The notes under the pieces were generated by a model, which saw only the letters and a list, made by a program, of their open reading frames with translations, was not told where the DNA came from and made no database searches. Positions 10,515 through 22,374 of a stretch of DNA of 64,000 bases are shown in pieces. Origin of the DNA: Climacium dendroides. Taxonomy: Eukaryota > Streptophyta > Bryopsida > Hypnales > Climaciaceae. The stretch spans positions 682,001 through 746,000 of the forward strand of contig CATNNA010000003.1 in the NCBI GenBank assembly GCA_950106755.1, written 5' to 3'. Made by a program: the position numbers and the translations under genes. Position 1 is the first letter of the stretch; each line of letters begins with the position of its first letter.

Positions 10515-12608
10515 CTATTCCTTGGAATCCGGATCCTTGGGAAGAACATAGTCCTTTAGTAAATCCAACTTTACCTCCTTCCGGCTATTCTCCGGAGAAA
10601 ACAGATTTGGCCCCCTTTGTTTCCATCTTTGGACTTCCACGATATTGGTGTCCTTGTCTACACTCCGGGTCTCGACTACCGGAACTTCCGGACTCCCCCG
10701 AGAATCCTTCTGGGTCTTCTTATGATGCGGAGAAGACTGTACCGTACGACCAGCGTGAGCTTCCAGAGAAGTACCTGTCAGGTCGATGGTTGGAGTTACC
10801 GGAAGTAGGTATTTGCTTCCCTGAGGTACCACGGCTCCCCAGTCCACTCCTTCTGGCCTTCCGGCTGGTGGTGAAAGTTCCGGATTCATCGGTACCACCG
10901 GTGATACTTCCGTAACCATAGGTTCTGGATTGCTGCCTTCTGAAACCACCAAAGTTTGCGCGGAGGGGGGAGATTGAGGTATCGGATCCGACTCAGTGGG
11001 AGTCAAATACTCCATCATCTTCCTCATCTCGGCCCGGGATGCATCCATCCGTTTTGCCTGCTTTAATAAGCACTTGACGATGTGAACCCGGCTTGAGTTG
11101 GTGACTGCATCGAGGTTGGCTTCAAACAGCCGGGCTTTGTTGATACAATCCGCCAGTACGTCCAAAGAGCTTCGGAGCCGAACTATTCCCTGACACAGGG
11201 CCGCTATCTACCGGCGATGGTCCTCTTCTATGAGCCGGGCCGTTTCCTGGGCTGTGCGGAGAGTGCTCTCCAAATCCACACATCTGGATTCTGAGTCCCG
11301 GACTTGGTCCCGCAATGTCTGGTTCTCTACGCGCAACGTTCCTAGCTTCGTTACCAGCTTCTTTCGTTCTTCAATGAGGAGGCCGTTTTGCTGCTCCGCC
11401 GCCACCAATGCATCCGTCCTCCGGAAGATGGCATTCCAATCGGTTAGTGCCATCTTCCGGCACACCCGTTTGAGGGCTCCATCGTAGTTCTCGCAGATCT
11501 GGGTGAGGTCATCCGCCCGCCACACCAGGTGCTGAGCCATCTCCTGGATGTCCTCTAAGGCATCCCTCCCAGTCGCATGGTGGTCTTGTCTCCCTCCTCT
11601 ACCTCCATCCTCCTGGTCTAGGAGGGTCCGGCCTCGGCCTGAGTGGCAACAGTGTACGGTCGTACCGGCCCAACCAGTTGCATGGAAGGTCGGACTTCTT
11701 CCGGAGCTGGTTCGGTCTCCGTCTTCTGCTCCTGAACTTCTTCTTGTGGCTCCGATGCGGGAGGCTCCTCTGATGGATTCACCGACGGCGTCCTATTCCG
11801 CCATTGCCTCTTCTTTAGAGGAGAGGGCAGCTGCTCGTCCTTCGTCTCCTCATCGTCCGGTCCGTCTCGAGGCGAGGGCTCTTCTCCCCCGTACTGCTGG
11901 AGTTGAACTAGGTCTTGATAGGCACTCTCCTCATTTGCCTTGAGCAGAGAGTGATGAGCGTATAGATGGGACAGATACGCCGGAAGAGGACTCTGACCCT
12001 TCTTCCCGGACCGGAGGGAACGCACTAGGTCCCCAATTAACTCATGGATGATAGTTGCCCAATCCATCTTCATTTTTCTCTGGAGGCTCGCCAAGATGGA
12101 GGAGGCCACCTTCGCTACTACTTGCCGTGGCTTGGTGGGTTGGAGGATAGGATTAAGAAATGCTATCACATCCCAATACTTCGGATTCACCAGGTCGGAA
12201 ACCTGGTGACCTTCCTTCGGGTTGGCGAGCGCCCGGAATTCGCCCTCCATCACCTCCTGATTCTTCTCCATAACCTTGTCCGGCGCTTCCCAAAACTTGT
12301 AGACGGCCCTCCATGTGTTCACCGTTTGGCTTCGCCCGGATGGTGGTATCCAAGATGCCACTTTCCGGACGAAGTATGTCAGACACCAAACTCTCCTTTC
12401 GGATCCCCCACGGCACCTCCAAAAGCCCATCACACCCCATGTTGTTGAGGTTCTCCTGCAGGCACATCAGCCGGTCCTCCTCTGTCGGAACCTCCGGAAG
12501 CACCTTCATCACTGGAATAGTCCTCGGTCGGGGCACTAGTGGTGGCATCTCGTCCTCCGAGTCCTCGGGCAGATCCTTCAACTTCCGCCAGCTTGCCCTA
12601 GAAGTCAT
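10515..12608 (-). pseudogene. LTR-encoded coiled-coil protein, family A (solo LTR A-2 copy)
   Basis: ATG at 12608 (MTSRASWRKLKDLPEDSEDE) to TAG at 10515, 2094 bp. Order of regions: basic start; PTEEDRL and NMGCDGLLEVPWGI blocks; core with NPKEGHQVSDLVNP, FLNPILQPTKP and MDWATIIHEL; KKRQWRNRT basic patch in an acidic/proline linker; coiled coil from MAQHLVWRADD; KARLFEANLD; RPEGVDWGAVVPQ; TIDLTGTS; a lysine-rich tail ending KDPDSKE. An 8-base loss near 12330 shifts the frame, and there are TAG stops near 11610 and 11205. The gene lies about 200 bp downstream of a TATA box. It is non-functional as it stands, but nearly full length. Confidence 0.75.
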
Positions 12609-12802
12609 TGTGCTTACAAACAACCTTTATACAATCTCTCCCTAAATCTCCTACTCACAAACTTTTACTCCGATAACCCCTGCACAATCGCAACTCACAT
12701 AGTCCCTCAATCTACTGGAATTCTCACAAAGTTAGGAAGACGGAAAACACCGGCGGGAGAACAAACAAAGAGATACTCGTGCCCACTGCCGGCTACAGTC
12801 CC

Positions 12803-12811
12803 CCTCTTATA
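12803..12811 (-). promoter_or_regulatory. Upstream TATA box (TATA1) of A-2
   Basis: TATAAGAGG on the minus strand lies about 290 bp after the LTR start and about 200 bp before the ORF ATG. Equivalent TATAAGA boxes occur in A-3, A-5, A-6, A-7 and A-9, so the site is conserved across copies. Confidence 0.5.
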
Positions 12812-13105
12812 CTAGCCCGATGTACGGGACAGGTTTTGGCGGCAAAACCCTATCCCTAGTACGGATCCGGTTTCTGGTTTTTAGGGCCAGCGCCGTCATC
12901 CGATTTCCGGAACTTTCTAGGGTTCCAAAATTAGGTTTTTAGCCCTAATGAAATTTTACCGGATCCGAAAATCCGGTTTTCCTAATTTGACCTAACTTCC
13001 TAGGAGAACTCAAAAACTTTCCTTTTGAAGGAGACAATTTTTGAATTTTTTCGTCATATGCTAGTATTATGGGTCTAGCATGTAGGATCGCATTCCCACA
13101 GTTTC

Positions 13106-13384
13106 CTAGATGAGTTTCTTCAAGAGAGAGTGCGGAGACCGGAACTGGATTCTGGAGAAATGAAGGAGGTGACAATGTTCCATATCAATGAAGTGGAAAC
13201 TTCAGAGTTCAAAGAAATACTACAGTATCTCTTGAACCAGAAATTTCCAGAAGGATACTCACTTGAAGAGAAGATTGTGTTTCAACAGAAGGTAGCTTCT
13301 TATACTTTAATACAAGGCGTTCTATTTAAGATGCAAGCAGATGACCAGTTACAAAGGTGTTTGGAAAAGAAGGAAAGGAAGTAG
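13106..13384 (+). pseudogene. RNase H-integrase connection of the B-1 element
   Basis: The frame interrupted at 9415 resumes here (LDEFLQER, then FKEILQYLLNQKFPEGYSLE) and ends at a TAG at 13382-13384. This stretch corresponds to the spacer and the start of the integrase zinc-finger region that precedes the HHCC motif in gypsy polyproteins. The stop separates it from the integrase frame that follows at 13388. Confidence 0.65.
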
Positions 13385-13387
13385 GTA

Positions 13388-14482
13388 ATGACGACTCTAC
13401 ATTTTGGTCCCTTAGGGGGATACTTTGCAGGCGTTATGACCGTAAACTGGATCCGGATGGCCAGATATTGGTGGCCTTCGATGATAAGGGATGTGAAAGC
13501 ATTTATCGCCACATGTGATCAGTGTCAGAGGACGGGCGCACCCTCATTCAAAAATCACTGGCCACTGACCCCGATCATCCCTCTCACTCCATTCGAAAAG
13601 TGGGGAATCGACTTTATTGGACCGATTAATCCGGTCACTGCCAGAAAGAAGGAATACATAATCTTAGCGCCAGATTATGCTACCAAGTGGGTAGAGGCGA
13701 AGGCCACAAGGAGGAATGACGCTACAACAGCAGCAACCTTCTTATTTGAAGAAATTATGATGCGGTTTGGACATCCATTAGAGCTGGTCAGCGATCAAGG
13801 AACACATTTCTTGAATGACATGATCCGAGCCATCACAACAACTTACATGATCAAGCATAGGAAGACGACTCCTTATAATCCAAAGGCCAATGGATTAACG
13901 GAGCGAGCTAACGGGATCATTGAGAGGAGTTTGCTGAAGATGGTTTCCGCCCACAAAACCGACTAGGACCAGAAACTACCTTCTGCTCTGCACGCTTATA
14001 ATACTTCGGAGAAAACGACCACCGGAAGAAGTCCCTTCTTCCTGGTGTTTGGACAGGCGGCGTTGGACAAGATTGAGATGGAAGTAGAGACACATCGGGT
14101 CATGGCAGCCAGAGGAGGAGTTCAAGACCGGAATCTACAAATCCGATTGCTGGCAATCGAGGATTTGGAAGAAGCTCGGTTGGAAGCATTGGAAAAAACT
14201 CTAGTAGTTCAGTCCAAACGCAAGAGTGATTTCGATGCAAGGTTACCCAAAAGTCATGGAGTCAAAAAAGGAGGATTTGTTTTATTATATGATAATCGGC
14301 ATGAAGACTTTTCGGGTAAGTTGCATACCAGATGGATCGGTCCATATAAGGTAAACAAAATTTACCCCAATGGATCACTCCAACTGGAAGATCTGGGAGG
14401 AGTTGAGATGGATACCAGAGTCAATGGATCTAGGGTGAAAAAGTATAATCTAGAATCATTTTCTGACCCGGATTTTGGCTAA
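13388..14482 (+). pseudogene. Ty3/gypsy integrase (B-1 element)
   Basis: The DDE core is complete: D in WGIDFIGPI, D in LVSDQGTHF, E in LTERANGII. The CDQCQRTG half of the zinc finger is present. In the histidine half the usual GGH reads GGY (LHFGPLGGYFAG), consistent with a C-to-T change in a His codon. A TAG after HKTD at 13964-13966 breaks the frame; it then continues to the GPY/F-type module (RWIGPYKVNKIYPNGSL) and ends at 14482. A polypurine tract and the family B LTR follow. No chromodomain is visible, which fits a non-chromovirus gypsy lineage. One zinc ligand lost plus one stop suggest a recent but inactive copy. Confidence 0.85.
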
Positions 14483-14548
14483 GGAAATTCCAGGCTTCAC
14501 CAAGGTCTAAAACTAGATTTCAGTGTGTTCACGAGGACGCTCACAAGT

Positions 14549-14561
14549 GAAAATGGGGTAA
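14549..14561 (+). other. Polypurine tract of the B-1 element
   Basis: GAAAATGGGGTAA lies immediately before TGTGGGAGCACGGG. It marks the 3' LTR start of family B and shows that everything after it up to about 18918 is LTR. Confidence 0.7.
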
Positions 14562-14844
14562 TGTGGGAGCACGGGAATGCAGTCTTTAGGTTTAGAAGGG
14601 AAATAAGGGGACTAGAGCTCCTTACTCCCTATTTTTTCCGTTTTTCTTTAGAAAAGTAGACCGTAAGTAGTTAAAAACCGGATACCGGAATAGGGTTACT
14701 TTAGAATAGATAATAGTGTTAACAAAAGTAACCGGAAACCGGAAACCAAAATCCCGGAAACGGCATAGATAGGTCAAGAGCAGGTCAGAGTGAGTTTTAT
14801 TAGAAACCGGAAACCGGAAGAAAATAAAGGACCGGAGACCGGAA

Positions 14845-16849
14845 CACTAGTAGAAAACAAGCTTTCAATGACTATTGTTTATAATTGTGTAACTAGTCAT
14901 TTAGGACACTAATGTCAATAGAATGACTGAAACTGGATTTTGGGCTCAGAGTCATTTAGGACAAGTAATTACGGACAAGGCAGTCATTTGGAAGAAAAGC
15001 ATTCTTTTTCATCCTATGCTGGTGTGGAACTTCATTAGGGTGTGATTATATGGAGCACCTCCAATGGTAGTTTGCCACGTGGCTACAGATCTAACATGTT
15101 GAGTTGGTAGTTTTTTGTTCGTTGGTATTGGAGTGATTCTATTTGATGTCAAATAGATTGTTGGAATCATATTATAAGCTGCTGCAGTCATTTTGCAAGC
15201 TGTTGTAGTCATTTTGCAGGTTGCTGGAGTCGTTTTGTAGGCTGTTGAAGTCATTTTGCAAGCTGCTAGAGTCATCTCGCAGGTTGTTGCAATCAGTTTG
15301 CAAGCTGCTATAGTCATTTTGTAAGCTGCTGGAGTCATTTCGCAAGTTGTTGCAGTCACTTCGTAGGCTGTTGCAGTCATTTAGTAGGCTGTTGTAGTCA
15401 TTTTTCTGGCTGTTGAAGTCATTTTGTAGGTTGCTGGAGTCATTATATAGGCTGTTGGAATCATTTTGTAGTTACTATGTAAGCTATGGTAGTCATTTTC
15501 AAGTGATATTCATTTCAAAAAATGATTAGTTCGGTCACAATATTGTAAGCATAAATGACTACATTTATACTATTACTACACTATATTTGCACTATGACTA
15601 CACTATGACTATACTATAATTGTACTATGTCAAAATTTGAATTGCTTAAGTTGCCTAAATTGCATGAACTACCTAAACTCCTTGAATCGCCTAAGTTGCT
15701 AGAAATCAGGAATTGCCTGAGTTGCTGAAATTGCTTAAATTTTCTAAACCACCTGCATTACCTGAACTATCAGAATTGCTTGAATTGCCTGAATTGCCTG
15801 AACTACCTGAATTGCCTCAACTGCCTGAATTGAACAACAACAAATAACAACAAACAAGAAGTAAATAGTAGAAAGCACTAAAGAAAAAGTAAATTGCTAC
15901 ATTCAAGAGATAAGGTTGGAGGTAGACCTGAACCTTCATTTACAAGCAAGAGGAACAAATGAGAGGAAGTTGATGAACAAGAAGCAAAAAGGAAACAAAA
16001 ACAAGAAGAAGAAAGAAGCAAAGAGGAGGCAAAAGCAAGAAGAAAACATGAAAGAAGATGAAGCTTGAAGAAGAAGGCAAAAATAGGAGGAAAATATAAG
16101 AAGAGATGAATCTTGAAGAAGAAGAAGGCAGCAGCTACAATGTGTGTTTGACAGCTGCAATTACAATATGCCACATATCAACCTACATAGAAATAGAAAG
16201 GCGGATGACCTAAAATGTGGCGGCTGACCTAAAATCTAAGACCTCCATTTACTATCAAGATACAATCTTATCCATCCATTTAAAGTCTAAACTATTCATT
16301 TTCAAATTGCCCATCTGATTCCACCATTTCAACCGTCCATTTGATCCATCCATCATTCCATCTAAGCCATCCATTTGATCCATCCATCATTCCATTTAAG
16401 TCGTCCATCTGATCCATTCATCTAAGCTATCCATTTGAAAAGTAGTTTGTGACTTAAAAATGACTACAATGCAATTAGCATTTTATAGATAAGCAAATAA
16501 TAAATTTAATAAGTTCAATTTCCATGGTGTCCTATTGTCAGTCATTTTTCAGTTTTATTGTAGTCATATATTGTGCTCATTTTATGACAGCACAACTCAA
16601 ATATGACTCAACGAAAACTGCATCAGCAATAAGGTCATAAAATAAAGACTGAACTTTGGATGACACTAGTTCTGGTCGTTTGTTTTATCTGGTCGCCATC
16701 CACTGCTATGGAAAATCACTACTAAATGACTGCTGATTGTGACAGGTCAGCTTTGGCACCATTTCCATAACTGTCAATCATTTTTCAGTAGCCTTTTAGT
16801 AACCAGTCATTTTTTGACTGGTTACATTTGACCCTGTTTTCTATTAGTG
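14845..16849. mobile_element. Non-autonomous CACTA transposon (family I, copy 2)
   Basis: A 2005-bp element, inverted relative to copy 1, beginning CACTAGTAGAAAACA and ending TGTTTTCTATTAGTG (one mismatch in 15). A perfect 3-bp target duplication GAA flanks it (14842-14844 and 16850-16852). Internal modules match copy 1: the 21-bp minisatellite, the 9-bp repeats and the purine/pyrimidine-biased tract. A short extra block near 16140-16165 accounts for most of the length difference. It inserted into the family B LTR. Confidence 0.92.
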
Positions 16850-17143
16850 GAAACGGATGGCAGGCAATCCGGGTGTAACGGGTGCCTTCCTAGTTCTAGA
16901 CCACACTTGAGAGCAGGTCTATTTTGAGGAAAACGATCACCTGTAACGGTCCCCGGGGAATGAAGCCCTAGATATAGGAGGGGCAGGTGGTTGAGACCTC
17001 CTTTTGCGGGGAAACTACCTTAAGAAGAGATTAGTGAGGAGCATTCGCGGTGTCTTTATAGGTTAGCGGAAGGAAGAGTTACGGGCTCACATATTTTAGT
17101 TTACGATCCAGACTAAAGGAAGACCGGTTCTCAGGGGCAAGGA

Positions 17144-17491
17144 TCTGGGAAGGGTAGAACGATTGAGGAAACCACTCCTGAGAGTGCTAGGGCCAATGTT
17201 CCGCCCACACCAACCACGCAAAAGAAGAAGCCTCCAATTATATCAACACAAAAGAAGAAGTCGATTCCTGAGGACGATGACGAGGAGGAAGAAGAAGAGG
17301 ACGAGGATGAAGAATCCGGTATTGAGGAAGACTCAGAGCCGTATTCTGACTCGGATCAAGCATTGGCAGAGACTCGGGCAACTAAGGCTACAACATCCAA
17401 GAAGAAGAAGCTTGCCGCCTAGGGTAAGGTACGCTAGGGACAGAAGACCGGAACCGGAAAGAAGCCGACCGCGAAGAAGTTAAGAACTTAG
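17144..17491 (+). pseudogene. Family B LTR ORF remnant, acidic tail
   Basis: The frame shared with B-2 reads a Thr/Pro-rich stretch (PPTPTTQKKKPP), then EDDDEEEEEDEDEESG, then ETRATKATTSKKKKLAA and a Lys-rich end, with two internal TAG codons. The overlapping Arg-rich frame here is a shadow. An N-terminal half like that of families A and D is not visible. The acidic-then-basic tail suggests a nuclear protein, but this is weak. Confidence 0.4.
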
Positions 17492-17772
17492 AAAGTTACA
17501 TAGGCTAAATTTCTGAGGATAGGGTGGTGAAAATCTAAAGTTTTGGGATAGCTGTACATAATTAGGAAGTTCACTTTTTGAGTGACACGGCCACTAGCAA
17601 TTGGAAAGTGACCGGGCTCGTAATTATAGGATCTGAGATCCACTTTTAGCGGAAGAAGTGGGAGTTCGAGTGAAAGTCAACAGGGCTAGAAAATAATAAG
17701 GGAATGAAACGTGTTTGGCCCTGATTGGCTGGAGCGTTACTTTTAGGTTAGGATTTTGAGGGAGTAGTTTAG

Positions 17773-17780
17773 TATTTAAA
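17773..17780 (+). promoter_or_regulatory. TATA-like box of family B LTR
   Basis: TATTTAAA lies after the ORF remnant and about 1.15 kb before the LTR end, matching the position of TATA-like boxes in families A, C and D. The minus-strand copy in B-2 is conserved near 41728. Confidence 0.4.
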
Positions 17781-18920
17781 TCCGGGACTTGTTTGGTACC
17801 GGTGTGCATCTTTATCTTATTTTCTTATATTCATGAGTACTTGGGAGTTCGCTCTTGGCGTGATTGAAAGAAATCATAGTTGTGTGTACTTGACACTTGT
17901 CCGTGTTTTGGAAGTCCAAGCTGGAAAGTGAGTGTAAGTGGATACAAGGTGTACCCGGATGCTGAGTTTATCCGGTCCAGTATTGTGTTAGTGTGTGTGG
18001 GCAGAGGCAGAAGGGATCTCTAGTGTGGACTTGGAATGGACTCGGAAGGAGTACAGAGGAGGGGTACTCTCCGGAAAGAATAAGGGTTAACATGCCTCCG
18101 CAGCGCTCTTTTCTCCTTATTGTCCCCGCTAGTTCAGACTGGATTTAGGACTAACTTAGTAGGCTGTCGTTGTAGCATTGGTTAGGAGGAATTAGATCGG
18201 CTTGCATGACCTGCTAGACACGACTGCGTTTCCTTTCCAATTGTGAGGACGGTTTGTTTCTCATTAATAGGATTTGAAAGTTTATTTTTGAAAGTTTGAT
18301 CACATAGTGAATCTTCTGACACTTTAAAATTGGAGGGTAGGAGTTAAGCTTCCTTCCTAAATCCCAATTAGCAGATCCCTCTTCGTTCAGAGGTTAAACT
18401 TGATATGGTTACAAGTAGAGATCTGGACCGGATGTGAATACTAGAGGTTAAGGTTAGATCTGTGGAAACGCGGATCCCGGTTACGGTCTGTAAAACGTAA
18501 ATACGGGAGACTATTTGAGGTATGTGAATAGAAGTGTTGGGAGAATTACGGGATAGTGTAAAGCTATGGGGTAGTAAACTAACCAGTTAGAGAGTTTGTG
18601 TGATAAATAAGTGTAAGTTAAACTGGATTAAATTCGGTCAGTGTTGTTAGATCGAGAAGATTCGGTCTAGCATGTATTAGTAATTGTTGGACCGGAGGGG
18701 TCCGGTCGTGTTTGTCCAAGGAAAAAGGAGACTAAGTGGAAGTTCCGGTCTATTGTTTTGCTTGGGTTTTTGTGTTTCGTGACCATCACTCTACCATTTT
18801 TCAGTAATTGTGAACCTAGGAATTCGATCTTCGTGGGAACGATACTTGAGTCACTTTGAGGCCACTTTTAAGAAATATTGAGTCTTAGAGAAGGATTTTT
18901 GCTTTCCTGTGCTACGATAG

Positions 18921-19577
18921 GCGCTCCATCCGGACCTCATCGGTTGGAATTTCCAGCACCACCCGCATTACCGAAATTGGGGTGGCGGCGCTGGAATCTA
19001 TTTGTCTGAGTCCTCCGACTCATCCCTCAGTCTACGCCAACTCGCCCTCGAAGTCATCACGCTTGCACAAGAAACCTTGCACAGCCTCTCCCTAACTCTC
19101 TTGCTTACAGAAAGTCACTCCGGAACACACCTGCATGATCGCAACTCACACAGTCCCTCAATCTACCGAAAGCTTCTAAGAATTGGAAAGGTAGGAAAAC
19201 GAAGATGCAAGTAAGTAAGAAAGCAACTGTGCCTTTTACCGGATACAGTCCTTTTTTTATACAGGTTGGACGGATGGACGGTCGGACGAGAGTACGAGAT
19301 AGGTTTTGGCAGCAAAGCCTAACCCTAGTACGGATCCGGTTTTCGGCTTTTAGGGCCGGCATCGTCATCCGATTTCCGAAACTTTTTAAAGTTCCAGAAT
19401 TAGTTTTTTATACCTAATAGGATTTCTCTAGATCCGGAGTTCCGGTATTTTTGAAATCCTTCTAATCTCCTATGGGGACTCAAAATTTTCCTTTTTAAAG
19501 GAATAAATTTTGAAATTTCTTGTCAAATACTCAAATGCTAGTTTTCTGGGTCTAGCATGTGGGATCACACTCCCACA
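18921..19577 (-). mobile_element. Family A LTR, 5' part (A-3)
   Basis: The minus-strand LTR starts at 19577 (TGTGGGAGTGTG) after the polypurine tract GAGGAAGGGGTAA. It includes the twin hairpins, the TATAAAAAAGG-type box near 19255 and the start of the LTR ORF (ATG at 19057, MTSRAS). It is cut by the end of the family B LTR at about 18920, in the codons for the ERL block. Only about 45 codons of the ORF remain. Confidence 0.75.
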
Positions 19578-19614
19578 TTACCCCTTCCTCACCCGTGAAC
19601 GTCCCCGTGAACTC

Positions 19615-20073
19615 CTACGGTGATAGATCTGGTAGGTAGAATTTGACACGCGATTCATTCGTCCGGGTGTTTAATGGGTTCCCATCTAAGTCCGAAATTT
19701 GCAAAGATCCGTTTTCATAAATCTTCACGACTTGGTACGGACCGATCCATCTGGTGTGAAGCTTACTCGGAAAATCCTTGTAACGGCTGTCATATAGTAG
19801 AACCAAACATCCTTCAGTGATGCCAAATTCCCTTGGTAACTTCCGGTCAAAAATTTGTTTCCGGCGCTTCTGTACCTGGTCGATCAGGTCTAGAGCATCC
19901 CCTCTACTTTCCTTCAGAGCTTCAATCTCCGCAAGGCGTGACTGAGGATTCTCTGACCGTTGTCCGTAACGAGACGCCAAAATTCGGAACATCTAAATTT
20001 TCGTTTCTATTCCTTGTAAAACTTCCCTTCCAAATATTAGGAAGAAGGGGGTCTTACTAGTAGTAATTTTTCA
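19615..20073 (-). pseudogene. Integrase C-terminal fragment (A-3 element)
   Basis: The minus-strand frame encodes the integrase C-terminus: a helical region (RLAEIEALKESRGDALDLI) and the GPY/F-type module (RWIGPYQVVKIYENGSL), ending before the polypurine tract and LTR. The catalytic core is absent because the gene is cut at about 20073 by the DUF7869-like segment. The fragment corresponds closely to 8141-8570. Confidence 0.75.
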
Positions 20074-21985
20074 GTGATGTCAATGTTGTTTTTGGACTGA
20101 GTGAGGTGTCAGCTTCAAACTTGAGTAAGATTAGGTGCTGTAAGTTCCCTAAGTATGAGGTGAAGAAGCCTGGAGACAATTTTGCGCGATGTGGCACGTG
20201 TGACAAATTACAAGACCTCAAGAAGGGTGCTATAAGTGGGTCTCACAATGAATTGAAGTATTCTCGGAAGTTGGATAGGTACGTTGAGATTGCTCGAGCT
20301 CATCGGGAGTTGTATTATGCAAACCGTCACCGTTCAGTAGCTTTTCCACACGAATGCCTCACAGTTATGCACGACAAGATGGATCATACAAAGACTGCTT
20401 CTCTAGTCTTTTCCTACAGGAGTAAAGAGCTTGATGGCCTTGTGAAATTGCCTGTGTCTGTCACTGGCATGATTGCTCATGGTCATGGAGATGTGCGTTA
20501 TGCACATTAGGGGTTGGATCTCTTTAAACACGATTCAAACTATACAATTGGTTCTATAGCAAAGTTGTTGTGGGATCTGGAATTGCCATCGAAGTCTTCT
20601 TCTCGGCAATTATTTTTTGGGTCAGGGTCTTCAAATTTGTTCAGGGTAGTGCTGCAGAGTAAAGAAATGTGTGACGCGTCACTGCCACCACCTCCAATGA
20701 ATGCAGTTCCAGCAGTGCCTTTGCCTCCTATTTTGAACGTGCAAATGGACAATGCCACCGGCGACAACAAGAATAGATATGTTTTCTGTTTCTGGTCTCT
20801 ACTTGTTGCTAACAAGATCTTCAGAGAAGTGTATGTCAACTTCATGATTGTTGGTCACACACACGACGACATTGACGCATTGTTTGGAAGATGGAGCATG
20901 CTGTTGAAGAAGGAGAACTTCCCAACAATCCCGGCGCTCATGAAGTCATTCATGGATGTTGAGTCTATTCCTACTATCCCTCACCTCATAGAGGAGGTGC
21001 CTGATTTCAAGCGTTTCATTGCAGGAAAATGGATGGATGGTGATGAAATCCTTGTGGGACACACAGGACCGCAACAAGTGAAGTTCTACCAGACTCTGTT
21101 GGATGCCCAGTCATGAAGTACAAGTTGAAGTGCACGGATGAAAATTGGTTAGGCAAACAAGGTCAAGCCATTAAGTTGTGGAAAGAAGACGATGAAGGAC
21201 GGAGTCTGTGGCCAAGTGGTGTGCCTTTGCCAGTACCACTCAACCCAATGAAAGGTGTCAATGACATTGTCAAAGGTTTATCAGAATTCATAAACTATTG
21301 GGATGACTTGTGTAGAGCAGACATGAGTAGAGAACATCGTAGGCGCTATGAGAATGTGGTGCGCTATTGGCGTGGTGTAAAGGCAACTCTTCAAGAGCCA
21401 CTTCCTACTTCTAGTGCTCTAAAAGACGGTTTCTGGCCAACTACTCGTATTCAAGTGACAGAAGCTGATCATTTAGATGAAGATGGCGAAGATCTCAAGG
21501 AGCATGGAGAGGATGAGCCTTATGTTGGGCCCTTGAGGGATCGTCCACAACCATCCTTTAGGGTGGCTCGAGATGTATACAAAGGGTATTTTGTTGCAGT
21601 TCGCCCTACAGACGGTGATAGTAGACCAGTTTGGATTGCGAGAGCATTGTCTGATCCAAACTCTAACCCCGAGAAACCAAACTATGTGCACATTCAGTAC
21701 TTTCGGCCAACATCACGCAATCAAGAAGTTAAGACTTCTATGAAGGATGGGATAGTGATAGAGGTTTGCTTTGGAGGGTTGATGAAATCGAAGAACCTGC
21801 GTGGGAGACAACAAACGCTTTTATTACAGCATGGATGTCTCAAAACAGAAGAGGTACTCGCCAATGCAGAATTAAAATCCCTACAGTTAAAATCGAAATC
21901 ATCAACCAGAGTTTGGCTTCATATACATGATATGGAGAAATCATGTACATACATTGGATGCATTTTAACTATGACACTCATATAG
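20074..21985 (+). pseudogene. DUF7869-like, probably transposon-derived protein (5'-truncated)
   Basis: An open frame begins exactly at the junction with the gypsy fragment and lacks the N-terminal half and a start codon. Visible blocks are a Cys pair (CGTCDK, near residue 40), MHDKMDHTK, QMDNATGDNKN and VGHTHDDIDALF. The last two are hallmarks of a family annotated DUF7869. The spaced acidic residues resemble a DDE/D-type nuclease, but that is inference. A TAG at 20508-20510 and a frameshift at about 21113 break the gene, and a C-terminal part (WPTTRIQV, FRVARDVYKGYFVAVR) continues to 21985. I see no terminal inverted repeats. The family identification is from memory of its motifs. Confidence 0.6.
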
Positions 21986-22374
21986 AGGGTATTGTTTTAT
22001 TTTTACATCTTATATGAAACTGTTTTCATTACATAAGTGTTGGACCCTTAATATTATAATAGATGATAGTCGTTTCAATTTTTTTAAGAGGATATAGGTT
22101 TCAGTTGATTGATTTTATTTTATTGTTTGATACTGCATGATTGTTTTCAAGTGTATGTTTTGTGTTTACAAAACAATGGAATTTAAATATAGTCTTTAAT
22201 ATATATATATATATATATTTTATTCTTGAGCTATATTTTCTCTATTTTTTAATTCATTTTCTTATTTGTGTATCACTAAATATATTTTATTTGAAATTAT
22301 ATTGCTATTGGAGAAAAAAATGTAGTAGATATATCCACTATTTATTTGGTTAACATGTAAAGCACTTGTCACAT
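21986..22374. other. AT-rich sequence, no gene seen
   Basis: AT-rich sequence after the DUF7869-like pseudogene. It holds an (AT)n tract at 22198-22219 and otherwise nothing I recognise. Confidence 0.6.

Larger units (their letters stand above)
9416..13100 (-). mobile_element. Family A solo LTR (A-2), complete, with target duplication
   Basis: A 3685-bp unit in minus orientation, starting TGTGGGAATGCG at 13100 and ending GACTAATCACTACA at 9416. The 5-bp duplication GTTTC lies on both sides (9411-9415 and 13101-13105) and the interrupted pol frame resumes in phase. No direct repeats occur at the two ends and no gag-pol is inside, so this is a solo LTR and not a small complete element. It contains a 2.1-kb ORF, which shows that the ORF is part of the LTR. 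Confidence 0.9.
14562..18918 (+). mobile_element. Family B 3' LTR (B-1), interrupted by a CACTA element
   Basis: The LTR starts TGTGGGAGCACGGG after the polypurine tract and runs to about GTGCTACGA near 18918, where family A sequence begins. The end is placed by analogy with the CTACA and CGACA ends of the other families and is uncertain by a few bases. Subtracting the 2005-bp CACTA copy and its duplication leaves about 2.35 kb. The stretch 16853-17120 differs from the corresponding part of B-2, so the copy is rearranged or chimeric. It shares the CGTGGGAACGAT motif near its end with the other families. Confidence 0.7.

Noticed and set aside
9416..13100. Family A unit as a small complete element with short LTRs around an internal gag-like gene
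   Set aside because: The two ends share no direct repeat, and in A-1 and A-3 the same start follows integrase and polypurine tract, so the whole unit behaves as an LTR.
17163..17483. Arg-rich 106-codon ORF
   Set aside because: It is the shadow frame of the acidic family B tail, which is the frame conserved with B-2.
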